This document shows positions 25,356 to 35,200 of a stretch of DNA of 64,000 bases, piece by piece. A program made the translations under genes and the position numbers. Source of the stretch: Fibrobacterota bacterium (GTDB taxonomy: Bacteria > Fibrobacterota > Chitinivibrionia > Chitinivibrionales > Chitinispirillaceae); the NCBI GenBank assembly GCA_023459055.1, contig JAEWVR010000011.1, positions 310,001 through 374,000 on the forward strand, in the 5' to 3' direction. Positions within the stretch are counted from its first letter, which is position 1, and each line of letters opens with the position of its first letter. Under the pieces are notes generated by a model. The model worked only from the letters and a program-made list of their open reading frames with translations. It ran no database searches and was not told the DNA's origin.

Positions 25356-26936
25356 TTAATTGTTTAACATTGCTTTAATACGTTTAAGATTTGTACTATA
25401 TATCCTGTTGTCAGGATCGTACTGAACGGCTGTCTCAAAGTATGATGCTGCATCAGAATAGTTCTTTGCACGCAATGCCTCTATACCCTGTTCAAATGCC
25501 CGCTGCGCTACGATAATCTGTTGGGTTTGTATAGAATGCTCTTTATGCAAGGTTGTACTGGTTGGCTTATTATTAACCGGTAAACTCTTTGTAAATAATA
25601 ATGCAGTTTTTTCCTTTGCAAGTTTCAGGCGCATACCGGATAATCCGAGAGTACGGGTACTTGTCCAGATAGTATCGGTAGTCATATCCATACCGTTTTC
25701 TTTAGTATCTGTATCTCTCCTGAATAGTTTACGCGATAATAATGCAGTAGAGAAAATATCATTATCAGATGTACCTGTTTGTATAGTTTCAGCATTAGAT
25801 ACAGCTGATGCCGTAGGTTCTGTTGGAAGTTTTACACCTGTAAGCTGATAATTCGCATCGCATGATGCGGTGCCGGGAATTGACGCAGGACTGTCCTGGG
25901 ATGACTCGCTGTTGCATAACCTGAAATGAAGCATCGGTTCCATATTATATGACTCATTAGAGGAACTGTCATTTCGAATATAGGTATTAAAATTATTAAA
26001 CCATGTAATTCTCGTTGGGTTAGTCTGAACAAGCTTTTTAATACATTGATCAAAAAGCTTCTGCGAATTGTCCTGATTATCACGTTCATAAAAAAGTATT
26101 GTAATATAAGTCAATAGTTCAGTGCTGCTGATCTTTGATGCGTACTTTTTAATGAAATTACTGATCGCTATACCCATGTCATCAATCCTGGCATACCGGT
26201 TTTTAGGATCAATCGCAAGAGATTTCGATAGGATGGTAACTATTTCTTCCGGCAACCATGTATTCTGGGTATCAGATTTAATAAGTGTGTCAGGATCCCG
26301 TGTTTGATCAAACGGAAATCCTGTAATTGACTCATAAAGAATGGCACCAATGGAAAAAATATCTGATGTGCTGCAGTGTTTGCCATTGATAGGCTGGGGA
26401 CACTGGTAAACACGTTTATGAACAGTATCAATTCCGTTGAAAAAAGAAGTCAGAATGCCGGTTTCAATTAACTTTACAGTTCCTTTACCGGTAATGAATA
26501 TTTTGGATGGTGTAATTCTGTAGATACAATCAGTTGTTGACCTGTTGTGATTGTGTATCGTTTTGACTGCCTGTATAACTGAATGAATTACCGGAAGAAT
26601 GAACAATAAAGGAATGTGAATGCCGCGTGATTTTAATTTTTGAAAAATTTGCTCCAGTGAATAACCATCAACATATTCCTGTGTAGTATAGAATCGTTTA
26701 TTTATAATACCAAAATCAAAGATATGAACCAGTGATGCATGTTTGACATTGAGAAAGTTATTTGCCTTCTGTATGAATACCCGCTTTGTATCACTGTTGT
26801 CAGGATAATCAGTTTTCAGATATTTTACAATTACCTGATGGCCCTTCTCATTATCGTCAAGGAATAATTTTGATTGCCACAGTGATGCATGATTATCGTC
26901 ATTAAGCAAATTATTCAGGAAATATTTGATTTTCAT
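25356..26936 (-). CDS. Pseudokinase with C-terminal TPR
   Basis: 526 aa. The kinase-like region (~20-270) keeps the beta3 Lys (VIVK, K38), hinge-like EYVDGYSLEQ and the F-helix SDIFSIGAILYE (191-202). But HRDxKPxN is replaced by YRITPSKIF (139-147) and DFG by ETG (158-160), so the catalytic and metal-binding Asp are both absent. A long linker (~320-470) leads to TPR-like helices (AFEQGIEALRAKNYSDAASY). First gene of a tightly packed operon (gaps 12, ~41 and 17 bp). It probably acts as scaffold or allosteric partner of the active kinase. Confidence 0.8.
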   Translation of the reverse strand: MKIKYFLNNLLNDDNHASLWQSKLFLDDNEKGHQVIVKYLKTDYPDNSDTKRVFIQKANNFLNVKHASLVHIFDFGIINKRFYTTQEYVDGYSLEQIFQKLKSRGIHIPLLFILPVIHSVIQAVKTIHNHNRSTTDCIYRITPSKIFITGKGTVKLIETGILTSFFNGIDTVHKRVYQCPQPINGKHCSTSDIFSIGAILYESITGFPFDQTRDPDTLIKSDTQNTWLPEEIVTILSKSLAIDPKNRYARIDDMGIAISNFIKKYASKISSTELLTYITILFYERDNQDNSQKLFDQCIKKLVQTNPTRITWFNNFNTYIRNDSSSNESYNMEPMLHFRLCNSESSQDSPASIPGTASCDANYQLTGVKLPTEPTASAVSNAETIQTGTSDNDIFSTALLSRKLFRRDTDTKENGMDMTTDTIWTSTRTLGLSGMRLKLAKEKTALLFTKSLPVNNKPTSTTLHKEHSIQTQQIIVAQRAFEQGIEALRAKNYSDAASYFETAVQYDPDNRIYSTNLKRIKAMLNN

Positions 26937-27253
26937 GTGTAAAATCTTTTTGTAAAAATCAAAAGAAATATGATAGCGTCGTATTTAAGAATAACAACAC
27001 CATTAAGAATAATCTGATTGTAACCTTTTGAACTGCACGTAAAGACTTGTACTGACAAATTGCAAACGCCACTATGGTATACCGGTATTTATCAGTTTGT
27101 CGCTCCTAAAATAATTAATTGCGAATATGAGAACACAAAAAAAATTATAATGAAGTCAAATCTTGTTGTGTGAAGCAAATAAAAGCATGGTAAAACTTAA
27201 TCCGTGCGTTATTTGTTAACTGCAGTGTGAATGTGCAGTTAACAAATATAACC
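26937..27253. other. Intergenic region with a perfect 13-bp inverted repeat
   Basis: Holds the promoter of the leftward kinase operon and the 3' end of argA. Arms 27212-27224 and 27234-27246 (TTTGTTAACTGCA and its complement) form a strong hairpin 8 bp after the argA stop, probably a terminator though its U-tract is poor. A palindrome ATACCGGTAT (27079-27088) is a possible operator. Confidence 0.5.
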
Positions 27254-28612
27254 TTACAATTCTATGGGTTGCACCGGTGGCAATTTATGAAGTTTGAAGC
27301 GCAAAATCAGTGAGTTACGTTTGAAATTGTAGTGCTGCTGCTTTTCTGGCGGAAGATCTGAGAGCGTTGCTTCTGTAAAGCCGAGCTGTGAAAACCAGTC
27401 GGATGTCTGTGTGGTCAGGACAAACACGGCTTTGAGGTTTAAAGAGCGGGCTTTATCAATCAGAAAAGAGATCATTTTCTTTCCGATGCCAAGTTTGGAG
27501 TACATTTCGTCAACAACAACAGCTGCGATTTCAGCCTGTTTGTCTTTATATATATGTAAAGCACTACAGGCATGAATTGTACCGTCAACCTCATAAACAA
27601 CATAGTCATCAAGTTTGTCTTCGAGCTCCTGAGCACTTCGTGCTATCAAAATCTGCTGTTCAACTGCAGGCTGCATTAGTGCCAGCACCTCCGGAATATC
27701 CGGTGCAATCATGGAACGGAAGTTTTCATGCTGATTCGCGTAGACCATGGTGCCGAGCCCTCTGTTGGAGAAGATCTCTTTAAGTATCATTCCTTCAGTG
27801 CGACCATCGACAATATGTACTCGTCTGACACCAGCGTTACAGGCTTTATGAGCCAGAGACACAAGTTCGATCATTTCGTTGTATTCGTTACTCTTATTTT
27901 GCTCAAGAAATATCCCTGCCTGTTCAAGGTTAAGCTGTGATACGGTTCCGCTGCTTGAAACGTACACACCACCCGGAATTGTAAATTTACCGGATGTTAT
28001 TGCTAAATTGTCAGTAATAAAAAACAATTTTGCAGCATTAAGCTCTGTACTAATAGCGAATGCAAGTTCGTTTGATGACAAGTTGTAGGGTTTACCTTTT
28101 GCGCTCCAGCCGATATTCGGGAATATTGGAATCATTCTGTCTTCGAGAACATTTTTTACACCGTCAAGGTGAAGCTTCTCAACGATACCGCTGCTCTGAA
28201 AATCAATTCCGTTTCGTACACCGATACTCCGTGCCTTGACCCAGTTTCCAATAACCCCTTGGGCGCCGGCTTCTGCAAGGAGTGTCATAATCTGGTTTGA
28301 TACATCAAAGGCTGCCATCTTGATAAAAGGAATCGAATCATGGGTTGATATTCTAATCCCCTTGTAAGTGTCACACTTGACATTGTAGGTCGCAAGTATT
28401 TCATCAATACGTGTCCGTGCTCCGGGAACGATGACAATCCTGATACCCATTCTGTGAAGAAGCACCAGATCTTTTATGAGAATAGGGAAGAGTGGATCGG
28501 GCATCAGTGAACTTTCAATCTTGATTACAAATGTTTCATTTTTAAACTGATTGATATAGCTGAATGCCTGCCTTATTACTTCAACCTGCTCTTTTAGCCT
28601 TGATTTTTCCAT
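27254..28612 (-). CDS. argA: Amino-acid N-acetyltransferase (N-acetylglutamate synthase)
   Basis: First enzyme of arginine synthesis: acetyl-CoA plus glutamate gives N-acetylglutamate. The 452-aa protein has an amino-acid-kinase-like domain (~25-290, VIVPGARTRID, GVIGNWVKARSIGV, SSNELAFAI), which senses arginine in known ArgA, followed by a GNAT domain (~305-440; CSALHIYKD, IAAVVVDEMYSKLGIGKKMI, LTTQTSDWF). Architecture and length fit classical bacterial ArgA. Monocistronic, divergent from eno. Confidence 0.93.
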   Translation of the reverse strand: MEKSRLKEQVEVIRQAFSYINQFKNETFVIKIESSLMPDPLFPILIKDLVLLHRMGIRIVIVPGARTRIDEILATYNVKCDTYKGIRISTHDSIPFIKMAAFDVSNQIMTLLAEAGAQGVIGNWVKARSIGVRNGIDFQSSGIVEKLHLDGVKNVLEDRMIPIFPNIGWSAKGKPYNLSSNELAFAISTELNAAKLFFITDNLAITSGKFTIPGGVYVSSSGTVSQLNLEQAGIFLEQNKSNEYNEMIELVSLAHKACNAGVRRVHIVDGRTEGMILKEIFSNRGLGTMVYANQHENFRSMIAPDIPEVLALMQPAVEQQILIARSAQELEDKLDDYVVYEVDGTIHACSALHIYKDKQAEIAAVVVDEMYSKLGIGKKMISFLIDKARSLNLKAVFVLTTQTSDWFSQLGFTEATLSDLPPEKQQHYNFKRNSLILRFKLHKLPPVQPIEL

Positions 28613-28784
28613 ATGAACAATCCGTCGTTGTTGTTATAAATACGTCTCTTTCTGCCGTTATTTAGTACTACAAATATATGTATTGGCTAAGGGGATTGTA
28701 TTGACCTGGGTACTTTTTCTTTAAGCATTCAGGAGTTTAAGAGCACTATTCTTGTTAATGATAATGTGGATTATTATATCATTT

Positions 28785-28812
28785 TTGAGTCATATTATAG
28801 TACCGGTATAAT
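28785..28812 (+). promoter_or_regulatory. Promoter for eno
   Basis: TTGAGT (28785-28790), 16-bp spacer, perfect TATAAT (28807-28812); leader about 125 nt to the eno ATG. Confidence 0.6.
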
Positions 28813-28946
28813 CGTATGTTTGGTTCTTTGGGGGTTAATAGTGAAATTCCTGTAAACTTTTCCTATCACCCTGCATTCCCAATACAGTATATTTATCTGT
28901 TCCTTTTTTTGTGAATACTTATACAACTTTTTATAGGAGGCATTAC

Positions 28947-30224
28947 ATGTATATCGAGAGTATTAAGGCTCGCGAAGTTATTGATTCACGCGGAAATCCG
29001 ACAGTTGAAGCGATTGTTGAACTTGAGTGTGGCGTTATTGCAAACGCAATGGTTCCATCAGGTGCGTCAACAGGTGAAAAAGAAGCTGTTGAGCTTCGTG
29101 ATAAAGATCCAAAACGTTACGGTGGTAAAGGTTGCCTTACAGCGGTAAAGAACATTGTTGACAAAATTCAGCCGGCTCTTATCGGCTTACCTGCTGATGA
29201 ACAGAGAAAAATCGATCAGATCATGCTTGATCTTGACGGTACTCATAACAAGGCAAAGCTTGGCGCGAATGCAATTCTTGCAGTATCTCTGGCAACAGCA
29301 CGTGCTGCAGCTCAGGCTCTTGGCACACCGCTCTACCGTTATGTCGGTGGTGTAAATGCTTGTACACTTCCTGTTCCGTGTATGAATGTTATCAATGGTG
29401 GACACCATTCAGACAATAACGTTGATTTCCAGGAATTCATGATCTCTCCACATAATGCACCTGATTTCGCAACTGCAATCAGAATGGGCTCCGAGACTTT
29501 CCATGCTCTTAAGGGTATTCTCAATAAAAAAGGTCTGGCTACATCAGTTGGTGATGAAGGTGGATTTGCTCCAAACCTCAGATCAAATGAAGAAGCTGTT
29601 GAGACAATTCTCGAAGCTATCGTAAAAGCAGGTTACAAGCCTGGTGACGATATCTCTATCAGCCTTGATCCTGCAGCGAGCGAACTCTGGGATAAAGATC
29701 ACTACCTTTTCTTCAAATCAAAAATTAAAAAATCTGTTGAAGAGATGGTTGAGCACTGGGTTGACTGGGCGAAAAAATACCCGATCGTATCACTCGAAGA
29801 CGGTATGGGCGAAAATGACAGAAAAGGCTGGAAGCTTCTCACCGAGAAACTCGGAAACAAGATTGAACTTGTCGGTGACGATCTCTTCTGCACAAATCCA
29901 TCAATTCTTGCTGAAGGTATTGATGATGGTCTTGCAAACTCTATTCTTGTCAAGGTTAACCAGGTTGGTTCACTTACTGAGACTCTTGATGCAATCGAAC
30001 TTGCAGGCAAGAACGCTTATGGCTATATGATGTCACACCGTAGCGGTGAAACTGAAGACACAACAATTGCAGATCTCGCAGTTGCAACAACTTCAGGAAA
30101 GATCAAAACCGGATCTGCATGCCGCAGCGAACGTATTGCAAAGTTCAACAGACTTCTCGCAATCGAAGACGAACTCGGTGCAAGCGCAAAGTTCGCAGGG
30201 AAAAAAGCATTCAAAAATGCTTAA
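28947..30224 (+). CDS. eno: Enolase
   Basis: Interconverts 2-phosphoglycerate and phosphoenolpyruvate. Starts at ATG 28947 with GGAGG 7 nt upstream; 425 aa, normal length. Family blocks: AREVIDSRGNPTVE, VPSGASTGEKEA, VINGGHHSDNN, GDEGGFAPNL, SLEDGMGENDRKGW (Mg ligand Glu), VGDDLFCTN (Mg ligand Asp), LVKVNQVGSLTET (catalytic Lys) and MSHRSGETEDTTIADLAV. Codon use looks strongly optimised compared with neighbours, as expected for a highly expressed gene. Own promoter and terminator. Confidence 0.98.
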   Translation: MYIESIKAREVIDSRGNPTVEAIVELECGVIANAMVPSGASTGEKEAVELRDKDPKRYGGKGCLTAVKNIVDKIQPALIGLPADEQRKIDQIMLDLDGTHNKAKLGANAILAVSLATARAAAQALGTPLYRYVGGVNACTLPVPCMNVINGGHHSDNNVDFQEFMISPHNAPDFATAIRMGSETFHALKGILNKKGLATSVGDEGGFAPNLRSNEEAVETILEAIVKAGYKPGDDISISLDPAASELWDKDHYLFFKSKIKKSVEEMVEHWVDWAKKYPIVSLEDGMGENDRKGWKLLTEKLGNKIELVGDDLFCTNPSILAEGIDDGLANSILVKVNQVGSLTETLDAIELAGKNAYGYMMSHRSGETEDTTIADLAVATTSGKIKTGSACRSERIAKFNRLLAIEDELGASAKFAGKKAFKNA

Positions 30225-30260
30225 TGCATAATTGAAACTTAGAATTGATTCGCAATTTAA

Positions 30261-30297
30261 GCAGCCGGGTGGTAATAATCATCCGGCTGTTTGTTTG
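30261..30297 (+). terminator. Rho-independent terminator after eno
   Basis: CAGCCGGGTG pairs with CATCCGGCTG (one G-T pair), followed by TTTGTTTG. Confidence 0.85.
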
Positions 30298-30322
30298 ATC
30301 AGGATTCTTGATTGTGTTGATT

Positions 30323-30336
30323 ATCCTAATTAGGAT
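30323..30336. promoter_or_regulatory. Perfect 14-bp palindrome upstream of the glycan genes
   Basis: ATCCTAATTAGGAT is fully self-complementary and lies 127 bp before the FemAB-like start. It is the right size for a dimeric regulator site; no regulator is known. Confidence 0.35.
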
Positions 30337-30462
30337 TACAGGTTCTGATTTTTGTGGTTATGTTAATATGCAAACTGTACAGCCTGACAACATTTTGGTT
30401 CGATACCAAATACTGTGATTGCGCTGGCTGGTAAACGTGTTCAGTTGAATGAGGAGTATCAG

Positions 30463-31473
30463 GTGCATATCAGTCCGATTAAAACAGATGATTCGCGATG
30501 GCACAGCATGTACACCATAAGTACAACTGGTCATTTCTTTCAATCACCGGAATGGTCAGAACTATTGCTATTATTGCCTGGAATGGAACCGGAACATTTC
30601 ATTATGGAATCTTTTGACAAAAGATATATCGTTCCATTGATCCGTTGCAAAAAAATGGGTGGAATAACCAGCACAATGATGTCGCTTCCTCTTGGAACAA
30701 CCGGGGGGATCTTTTCTGATACTGCCGTTGATGCTGATGTTGTAAAATGTGCCCTTGACTTTATAAAAAAAAAGAATACGCTCAAAATTACAATCAGATG
30801 TCAATCTGAAGTGGAAAAAGACATATTCAGTGCTTTTGGTCCGATTGAAACGATAAATGCACTGGTGTTGCCGCTTGATAAACCATATCAGCAGATTGAA
30901 CGGGAGTGCTATTCGTCAAATAAACGGAAGCTTGTCAATAGGGGAAGACGGCGCGGGGTTGTCATCAAACGCTCCAAAGATCCGCATGCGATCAATGAAT
31001 ACATTATACTCCAGCAAAAAGTCGAGAAACAAAAAGGTTGGGTTACAACCTTTTCTGATCAGTTTATCCGTAAAATGGTTTTACTTGATGAAGCAGATCT
31101 ATGGTTAGCATACATTGATGAGCATCTGGCATGTGCCATAATAAGTTTCTCTCATAATGGTATCGTTACAGCTTGGCAGGGAATTCTTGACAGAGAGCTT
31201 GGTGACTGTTTGAGTACTCAACCGATGAATTTACTGTATGCGTCAATGATCCAGTACTACAGTGAAACGGGGTGTACACTGTTTGATATGGGATACAGTC
31301 TTGGCATTACGAGTCTTGAAGTCTTCAAAAAAGGTTTTGGTTGTATAGAACAACCGATGTACTTTTTCACATGGAAAAACAATTGCTATAAAGTAATTGA
31401 GTTTGTAAACAGTGCTTTCAAACGTCTGAAAAAGTCAGGAAGCAATCGGTCTGCAGTAGATGATGAAAATTGA
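30463..31473 (+). CDS. FemAB/GNAT-fold peptidoglycan- or polysaccharide-related acyltransferase
   Basis: 336 aa from GTG 30463, chosen because GAGGAG lies 6 nt upstream. Two GNAT-like halves are visible. The second (Acetyltransf_6 type) has the signature SSNKRKLVNRGRRRGV, then LAYIDEHLACAIISF and MNLLYASMIQYYSETGCTLFDMG, typical of FemAB-related proteins in exopolysaccharide and exosortase loci. FemAB enzymes transfer aminoacyl groups from aminoacyl-tRNA; the related Acetyltransf_6 proteins acylate sugars. It precedes a convergent glycosyltransferase cluster, so a surface-glycan role is likely. Confidence 0.75.
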   Translation: MHISPIKTDDSRWHSMYTISTTGHFFQSPEWSELLLLLPGMEPEHFIMESFDKRYIVPLIRCKKMGGITSTMMSLPLGTTGGIFSDTAVDADVVKCALDFIKKKNTLKITIRCQSEVEKDIFSAFGPIETINALVLPLDKPYQQIERECYSSNKRKLVNRGRRRGVVIKRSKDPHAINEYIILQQKVEKQKGWVTTFSDQFIRKMVLLDEADLWLAYIDEHLACAIISFSHNGIVTAWQGILDRELGDCLSTQPMNLLYASMIQYYSETGCTLFDMGYSLGITSLEVFKKGFGCIEQPMYFFTWKNNCYKVIEFVNSAFKRLKKSGSNRSAVDDEN

Positions 31474-31507
31474 TAACAAGAGATATTGCACAACAATAGC
31501 TGGTTAT

Positions 31508-32677
31508 TTATTGTAATTCTCTGAGAAACTGAGCATATTCAAGATTTCTGCGCTCAAGACTCCACTGGTTGATAATAGTGTCGCGTGCATTTTTCCTGAT
31601 ACTTGTTGTGTCAATTTCAGCATCCAATATTGATCGTATTGTCTTCCTTATGCCGTCAATATCGGGCTCATCAAGAATAAACCCGTTGAAAGAGTTTTTA
31701 ACAAGTGCGGTGTTATCCCCGATGGTACGCGTTACGACAATTGCACCGCATGACATTGACAATGGTATTACCTGCGAAATTCCTCCGATATATTTACTTA
31801 AGGGGTAGAAGCATATATCAGCGGCACCGTAGACTAATGGTAAATCGTTATAGGGCAATGCCTCCCAGAAATGAACTGGAGAACTGCACTGAACTGCTTT
31901 TTTTTGAAGTGATGACATCATCGGACCATTTCCTACCATGATAAGCTGAACACCTGAAATATCTTTTAATATGTCAAGGAATAAATCAGGTGAGTTTTCC
32001 CATGAAAATCTACCTGAAAACAAAATGATTTTCTTTCCAGGGTGATAGCGTTTATTGTTTTTAAGTGCATACTCCTCAAATGCAGATAGTGTGTCTGATG
32101 GTTTAAACAGTTCTGTATTTACACCAGCATAAAAGACCTTTATTTTATCAGCACTTATTCCATGTTCAATACATTCTGTTTTAATATCAATTCCATCAAC
32201 AAGAATCGATTTCGCCCTTTTGAGGACAAAGTCTGCGAATGCATATTTAACGGGTCGGCTAATTGATGTATACCTGGATCTGTAAATTACATTTCCCGAT
32301 GATGCAAGTAACATTGCTTTTGAGAGAAATGATAGCGCTGTTAAAAGTATCCTCAGGAGCTGTGGCTCACCGACAGTAATTTGCCAGATATCATACGTTA
32401 GCAGTTTCTTACTATTGGAAATAAGAAATTTACATGTTTTAATTATCATTTTAAATGAATAGAATTGAACCGGTACGCATGTTTGATCGGTTGTTGTATC
32501 AATATAGACTGGAATGTAATTATATAACGCAGACGAATGCTTTGACAATCCCCTGACAAGATGATAGACATCAACATTGTGACCGGCTAATGCATACGCT
32601 TCTGCCATCTGATGACTCCAGTTTTGCATTCCGCCAATCTGGGGTGGAAATGTATATGTAATAAATGCAATATTCAT
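31508..32677 (-). CDS. Glycosyltransferase family 4
   Basis: 389-aa GT-B enzyme transferring sugars onto a lipid-linked glycan. N-terminal acceptor-side motif TYTFPPQIGGMQNW (7-20). C-terminal donor domain with GKKIILFSGRFSWENSPD, then VGNGPMM and the E-x7-E region replaced by PLSKYIGGISQVIPLSMSCG. Last gene of a four-gene leftward operon: propeller protein, GT9, flippase, GT4. Confidence 0.88.
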   Translation of the reverse strand: MNIAFITYTFPPQIGGMQNWSHQMAEAYALAGHNVDVYHLVRGLSKHSSALYNYIPVYIDTTTDQTCVPVQFYSFKMIIKTCKFLISNSKKLLTYDIWQITVGEPQLLRILLTALSFLSKAMLLASSGNVIYRSRYTSISRPVKYAFADFVLKRAKSILVDGIDIKTECIEHGISADKIKVFYAGVNTELFKPSDTLSAFEEYALKNNKRYHPGKKIILFSGRFSWENSPDLFLDILKDISGVQLIMVGNGPMMSSLQKKAVQCSSPVHFWEALPYNDLPLVYGAADICFYPLSKYIGGISQVIPLSMSCGAIVVTRTIGDNTALVKNSFNGFILDEPDIDGIRKTIRSILDAEIDTTSIRKNARDTIINQWSLERRNLEYAQFLRELQ

Positions 32678-32693
32678 CGTAGCTGATCCACCT

Positions 32694-34007
32694 TTAACGT
32701 TTTATCGTTGACAAATATTCTGTTATAAGTAACTTCATTTTCTCAAAATCCGAGCGTTTTGGAATCAGGAATTCAGAGAGTGATGAATTGGTAATTCGGG
32801 AATAGTATACAAATGCGATTAATGATCCTGTCAGGTATGTTAGCCCGGTTGCAATGGCGGCTCCGTTCGTGTGCAATCGCGGGATCAGGAAGACACAAAG
32901 CAATACATTGATAATCATCATGATAAAGGCCGAGATATTTGCAATTCCAAGTTTACCCAATGCTACCAGCATTGTACTGGTCACTTTACAAATAGAATAG
33001 ATTGCAACACCAGGAATTAAAAGTAAAAATGGTATTGTTGATGCCGAATAGTGCTTGAAATAATGAAAGAATACGAGACCGGATAATGATAAAAGTAAAG
33101 ATGTACCAATTGTTGCCAGGACTGTAAATCTGCTTATCATGTTGCCAAAATCTTTTTTGCGGCCAAATTCTGTTTCACCGGAAATTCTGGGAAGTAATAT
33201 GGTTGTAATAGAGTCAGGGATAAACCATAGTATTTCTGATAGTATTAATGCTAATGAAAATATACCACTTTGTATTGTTCCACAAAAAAACTGAATCATA
33301 TAAAAACTTAAACGAAGATTGACAAGATAAATAAGCGCGGGAAACCAGGCACTGATTCCGAAAAAGAATAATTGTCTGAGATTGGTTATACTGAAACTAA
33401 ATTTAAAATGACATTTGTAAAAAAGTATGCATAACGCAATGCAGAAAATAAACCCGATACTGAACATATATGAGTAGATTGTGGCTGAAAGTTTGCTTTC
33501 GAAAATCATGAAAAACAGAAACAACAATGCTAATTGCACTAATACCTGTGCAAGTGCAAGTTTATTATAAACTTTTGATTTTTTTAAACCTAAAAATATT
33601 GAATACAGTGCATTCAAAAGATCAAAGACAATAGTAGCAATTATGAGAAGCGAAATTGATACTGGAATATAAGACTGGAGATTAAGCTGTTTTATTAAAA
33701 GAAAACTGGTTGTAATCCAGAATGCTGCAGAACTTATAACGATAACGGATACTGATGTAATAGCGACGTTTTGCTTTTCGGGATGTCTGGGAAGATGGTA
33801 GACCGCAGATGTTCCAATTCCCATAGAAAAGATAGCCGAACAGACCAGCACTGTTTGAAGGAACCAGTAGAACAAGCCCTGATCTGATGGACCAATAAGA
33901 ACTGCAATGCCAATTCGAAAAAGAAACTGAAATGCAGCAGTAAAGACGCGGATAAACAGGGTAAATCCTACGTCGTTAGTAAATGATCGTTTTTCGTTTT
34001 GTTGCAA
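32694..34007 (-). CDS. Polysaccharide flippase (Wzx/MATE-like)
   Basis: 437 aa, 12-14 predicted membrane helices, no long soluble domain. N-terminal LFIRVFTAAFQFLFRIGIAVLIGPSDQG matches the oligosaccharide flippase family, which moves undecaprenyl-linked repeat units across the inner membrane. 17 bp from both neighbours, so co-transcribed with glycosyltransferases. Confidence 0.87.
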   Translation of the reverse strand: MQQNEKRSFTNDVGFTLFIRVFTAAFQFLFRIGIAVLIGPSDQGLFYWFLQTVLVCSAIFSMGIGTSAVYHLPRHPEKQNVAITSVSVIVISSAAFWITTSFLLIKQLNLQSYIPVSISLLIIATIVFDLLNALYSIFLGLKKSKVYNKLALAQVLVQLALLFLFFMIFESKLSATIYSYMFSIGFIFCIALCILFYKCHFKFSFSITNLRQLFFFGISAWFPALIYLVNLRLSFYMIQFFCGTIQSGIFSLALILSEILWFIPDSITTILLPRISGETEFGRKKDFGNMISRFTVLATIGTSLLLSLSGLVFFHYFKHYSASTIPFLLLIPGVAIYSICKVTSTMLVALGKLGIANISAFIMMIINVLLCVFLIPRLHTNGAAIATGLTYLTGSLIAFVYYSRITNSSLSEFLIPKRSDFEKMKLLITEYLSTIKR

Positions 34008-34024
34008 TATAAACCTGCAGTGTC

Positions 34025-35137
34025 TTAAACTGCTAAATTGTTTTTGATTGTTTTAAAAACTGTATCCGCTTGATTTGTATCAATATCAGCTACTCCAGTC
34101 CATTGATCAAATGGGGCAGTTAGTACTTTGTTGTTCCATAATATAAAAGAATTACCGGTAAATGGTGCAACCTGATGAGGGTTGCCCGGTCCAAAAAGAA
34201 TAACTGTTTTTTTGTGGCATGCCCAGGATGCATGAGCTGCAAAGCTATCATTGCAGACAACAAAATCAGAAATTTGCAGCAGATACTCAAGCTCAGAAAA
34301 TGATGGCGTTTTGAATGTTATCTGTAAATTCGTTTTTTCAATAATTTCATGTATCAGGGGAACATCATGTGTACTTCCTATAAGAATAACATCAAGGTTG
34401 TTATCCGCACAAAGCTTAATTAACGACGCAAAATTGGTGCTGCTCCACCGTCGCTCTTTAAATGATGCACCTGGGTGTATTATGATCAAAGGTTTCATTT
34501 TTTGATATTTAAAGTCTTTTTGATTGTCCATATTTTGTTGTGGCCAGAGGGGATATTCAAATTCGGGAAGCTTTGATGATGTGATCATTTCCAATAAATA
34601 TTCATATCGTAATACCTGATGGACTAGTTGCTTTGGCAGGTTCCATGTTTTGGTGCAAAATGCAGATGCATGAAAGTCATTTAATGAATAGCGGACCGGG
34701 ATTCCGCTTAAGTAAAGTAGTGCTGCACCCCGTGGATCACCTTGAAAGTCTATTGCCATTGAATAACGTTCTGAAGATATTTTAAATGCAGCAGAAATGA
34801 AGTATATAACAGGGGAAACTATTCCGCAACCGAATGCCCATGGTGCTTTATAAACGATTAATTTATCTACCCAGCGGCAGTGTGCCAGGAGTGAACATGC
34901 ATCAGGTGAAGATATAAAATGGATCTCTGCGTCTCGAAACGATGCCTTCAGATTAAATAGCACTCTTGACATCATGATGATGTCACCAAGGCGATACCCG
35001 TCCTGTATCAGTATCTTTCTTTTTGTGTTATGCTGTTTAATGAGAAAAAAGGATGATACTATTTTTAGAGGGATATAAAGTATGCCGTTGATAATACTGG
35101 CTGCGATTACGTACTTTTTTTTATAATTCAAGGGCAT
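34025..35137 (-). CDS. Glycosyltransferase family 9 (heptosyltransferase-like)
   Basis: 370 aa. RLGDIIMMSRVLFNL and IIHPGASFKERRW with VCNDSFAAHASWACHKKTVILFGPGNP are the ADP-heptose:LPS heptosyltransferase signatures. An N-terminal hydrophobic stretch (~8-30) suggests membrane attachment. Member of the leftward glycan operon. Confidence 0.87.
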   Translation of the reverse strand: MPLNYKKKYVIAASIINGILYIPLKIVSSFFLIKQHNTKRKILIQDGYRLGDIIMMSRVLFNLKASFRDAEIHFISSPDACSLLAHCRWVDKLIVYKAPWAFGCGIVSPVIYFISAAFKISSERYSMAIDFQGDPRGAALLYLSGIPVRYSLNDFHASAFCTKTWNLPKQLVHQVLRYEYLLEMITSSKLPEFEYPLWPQQNMDNQKDFKYQKMKPLIIIHPGASFKERRWSSTNFASLIKLCADNNLDVILIGSTHDVPLIHEIIEKTNLQITFKTPSFSELEYLLQISDFVVCNDSFAAHASWACHKKTVILFGPGNPHQVAPFTGNSFILWNNKVLTAPFDQWTGVADIDTNQADTVFKTIKNNLAV

Positions 35138-35200
35138 ATACTGTCTGCAGGTTTATTGAGGTTATTAAAAGTTCGTAATACACAGATCGATCACTATATC

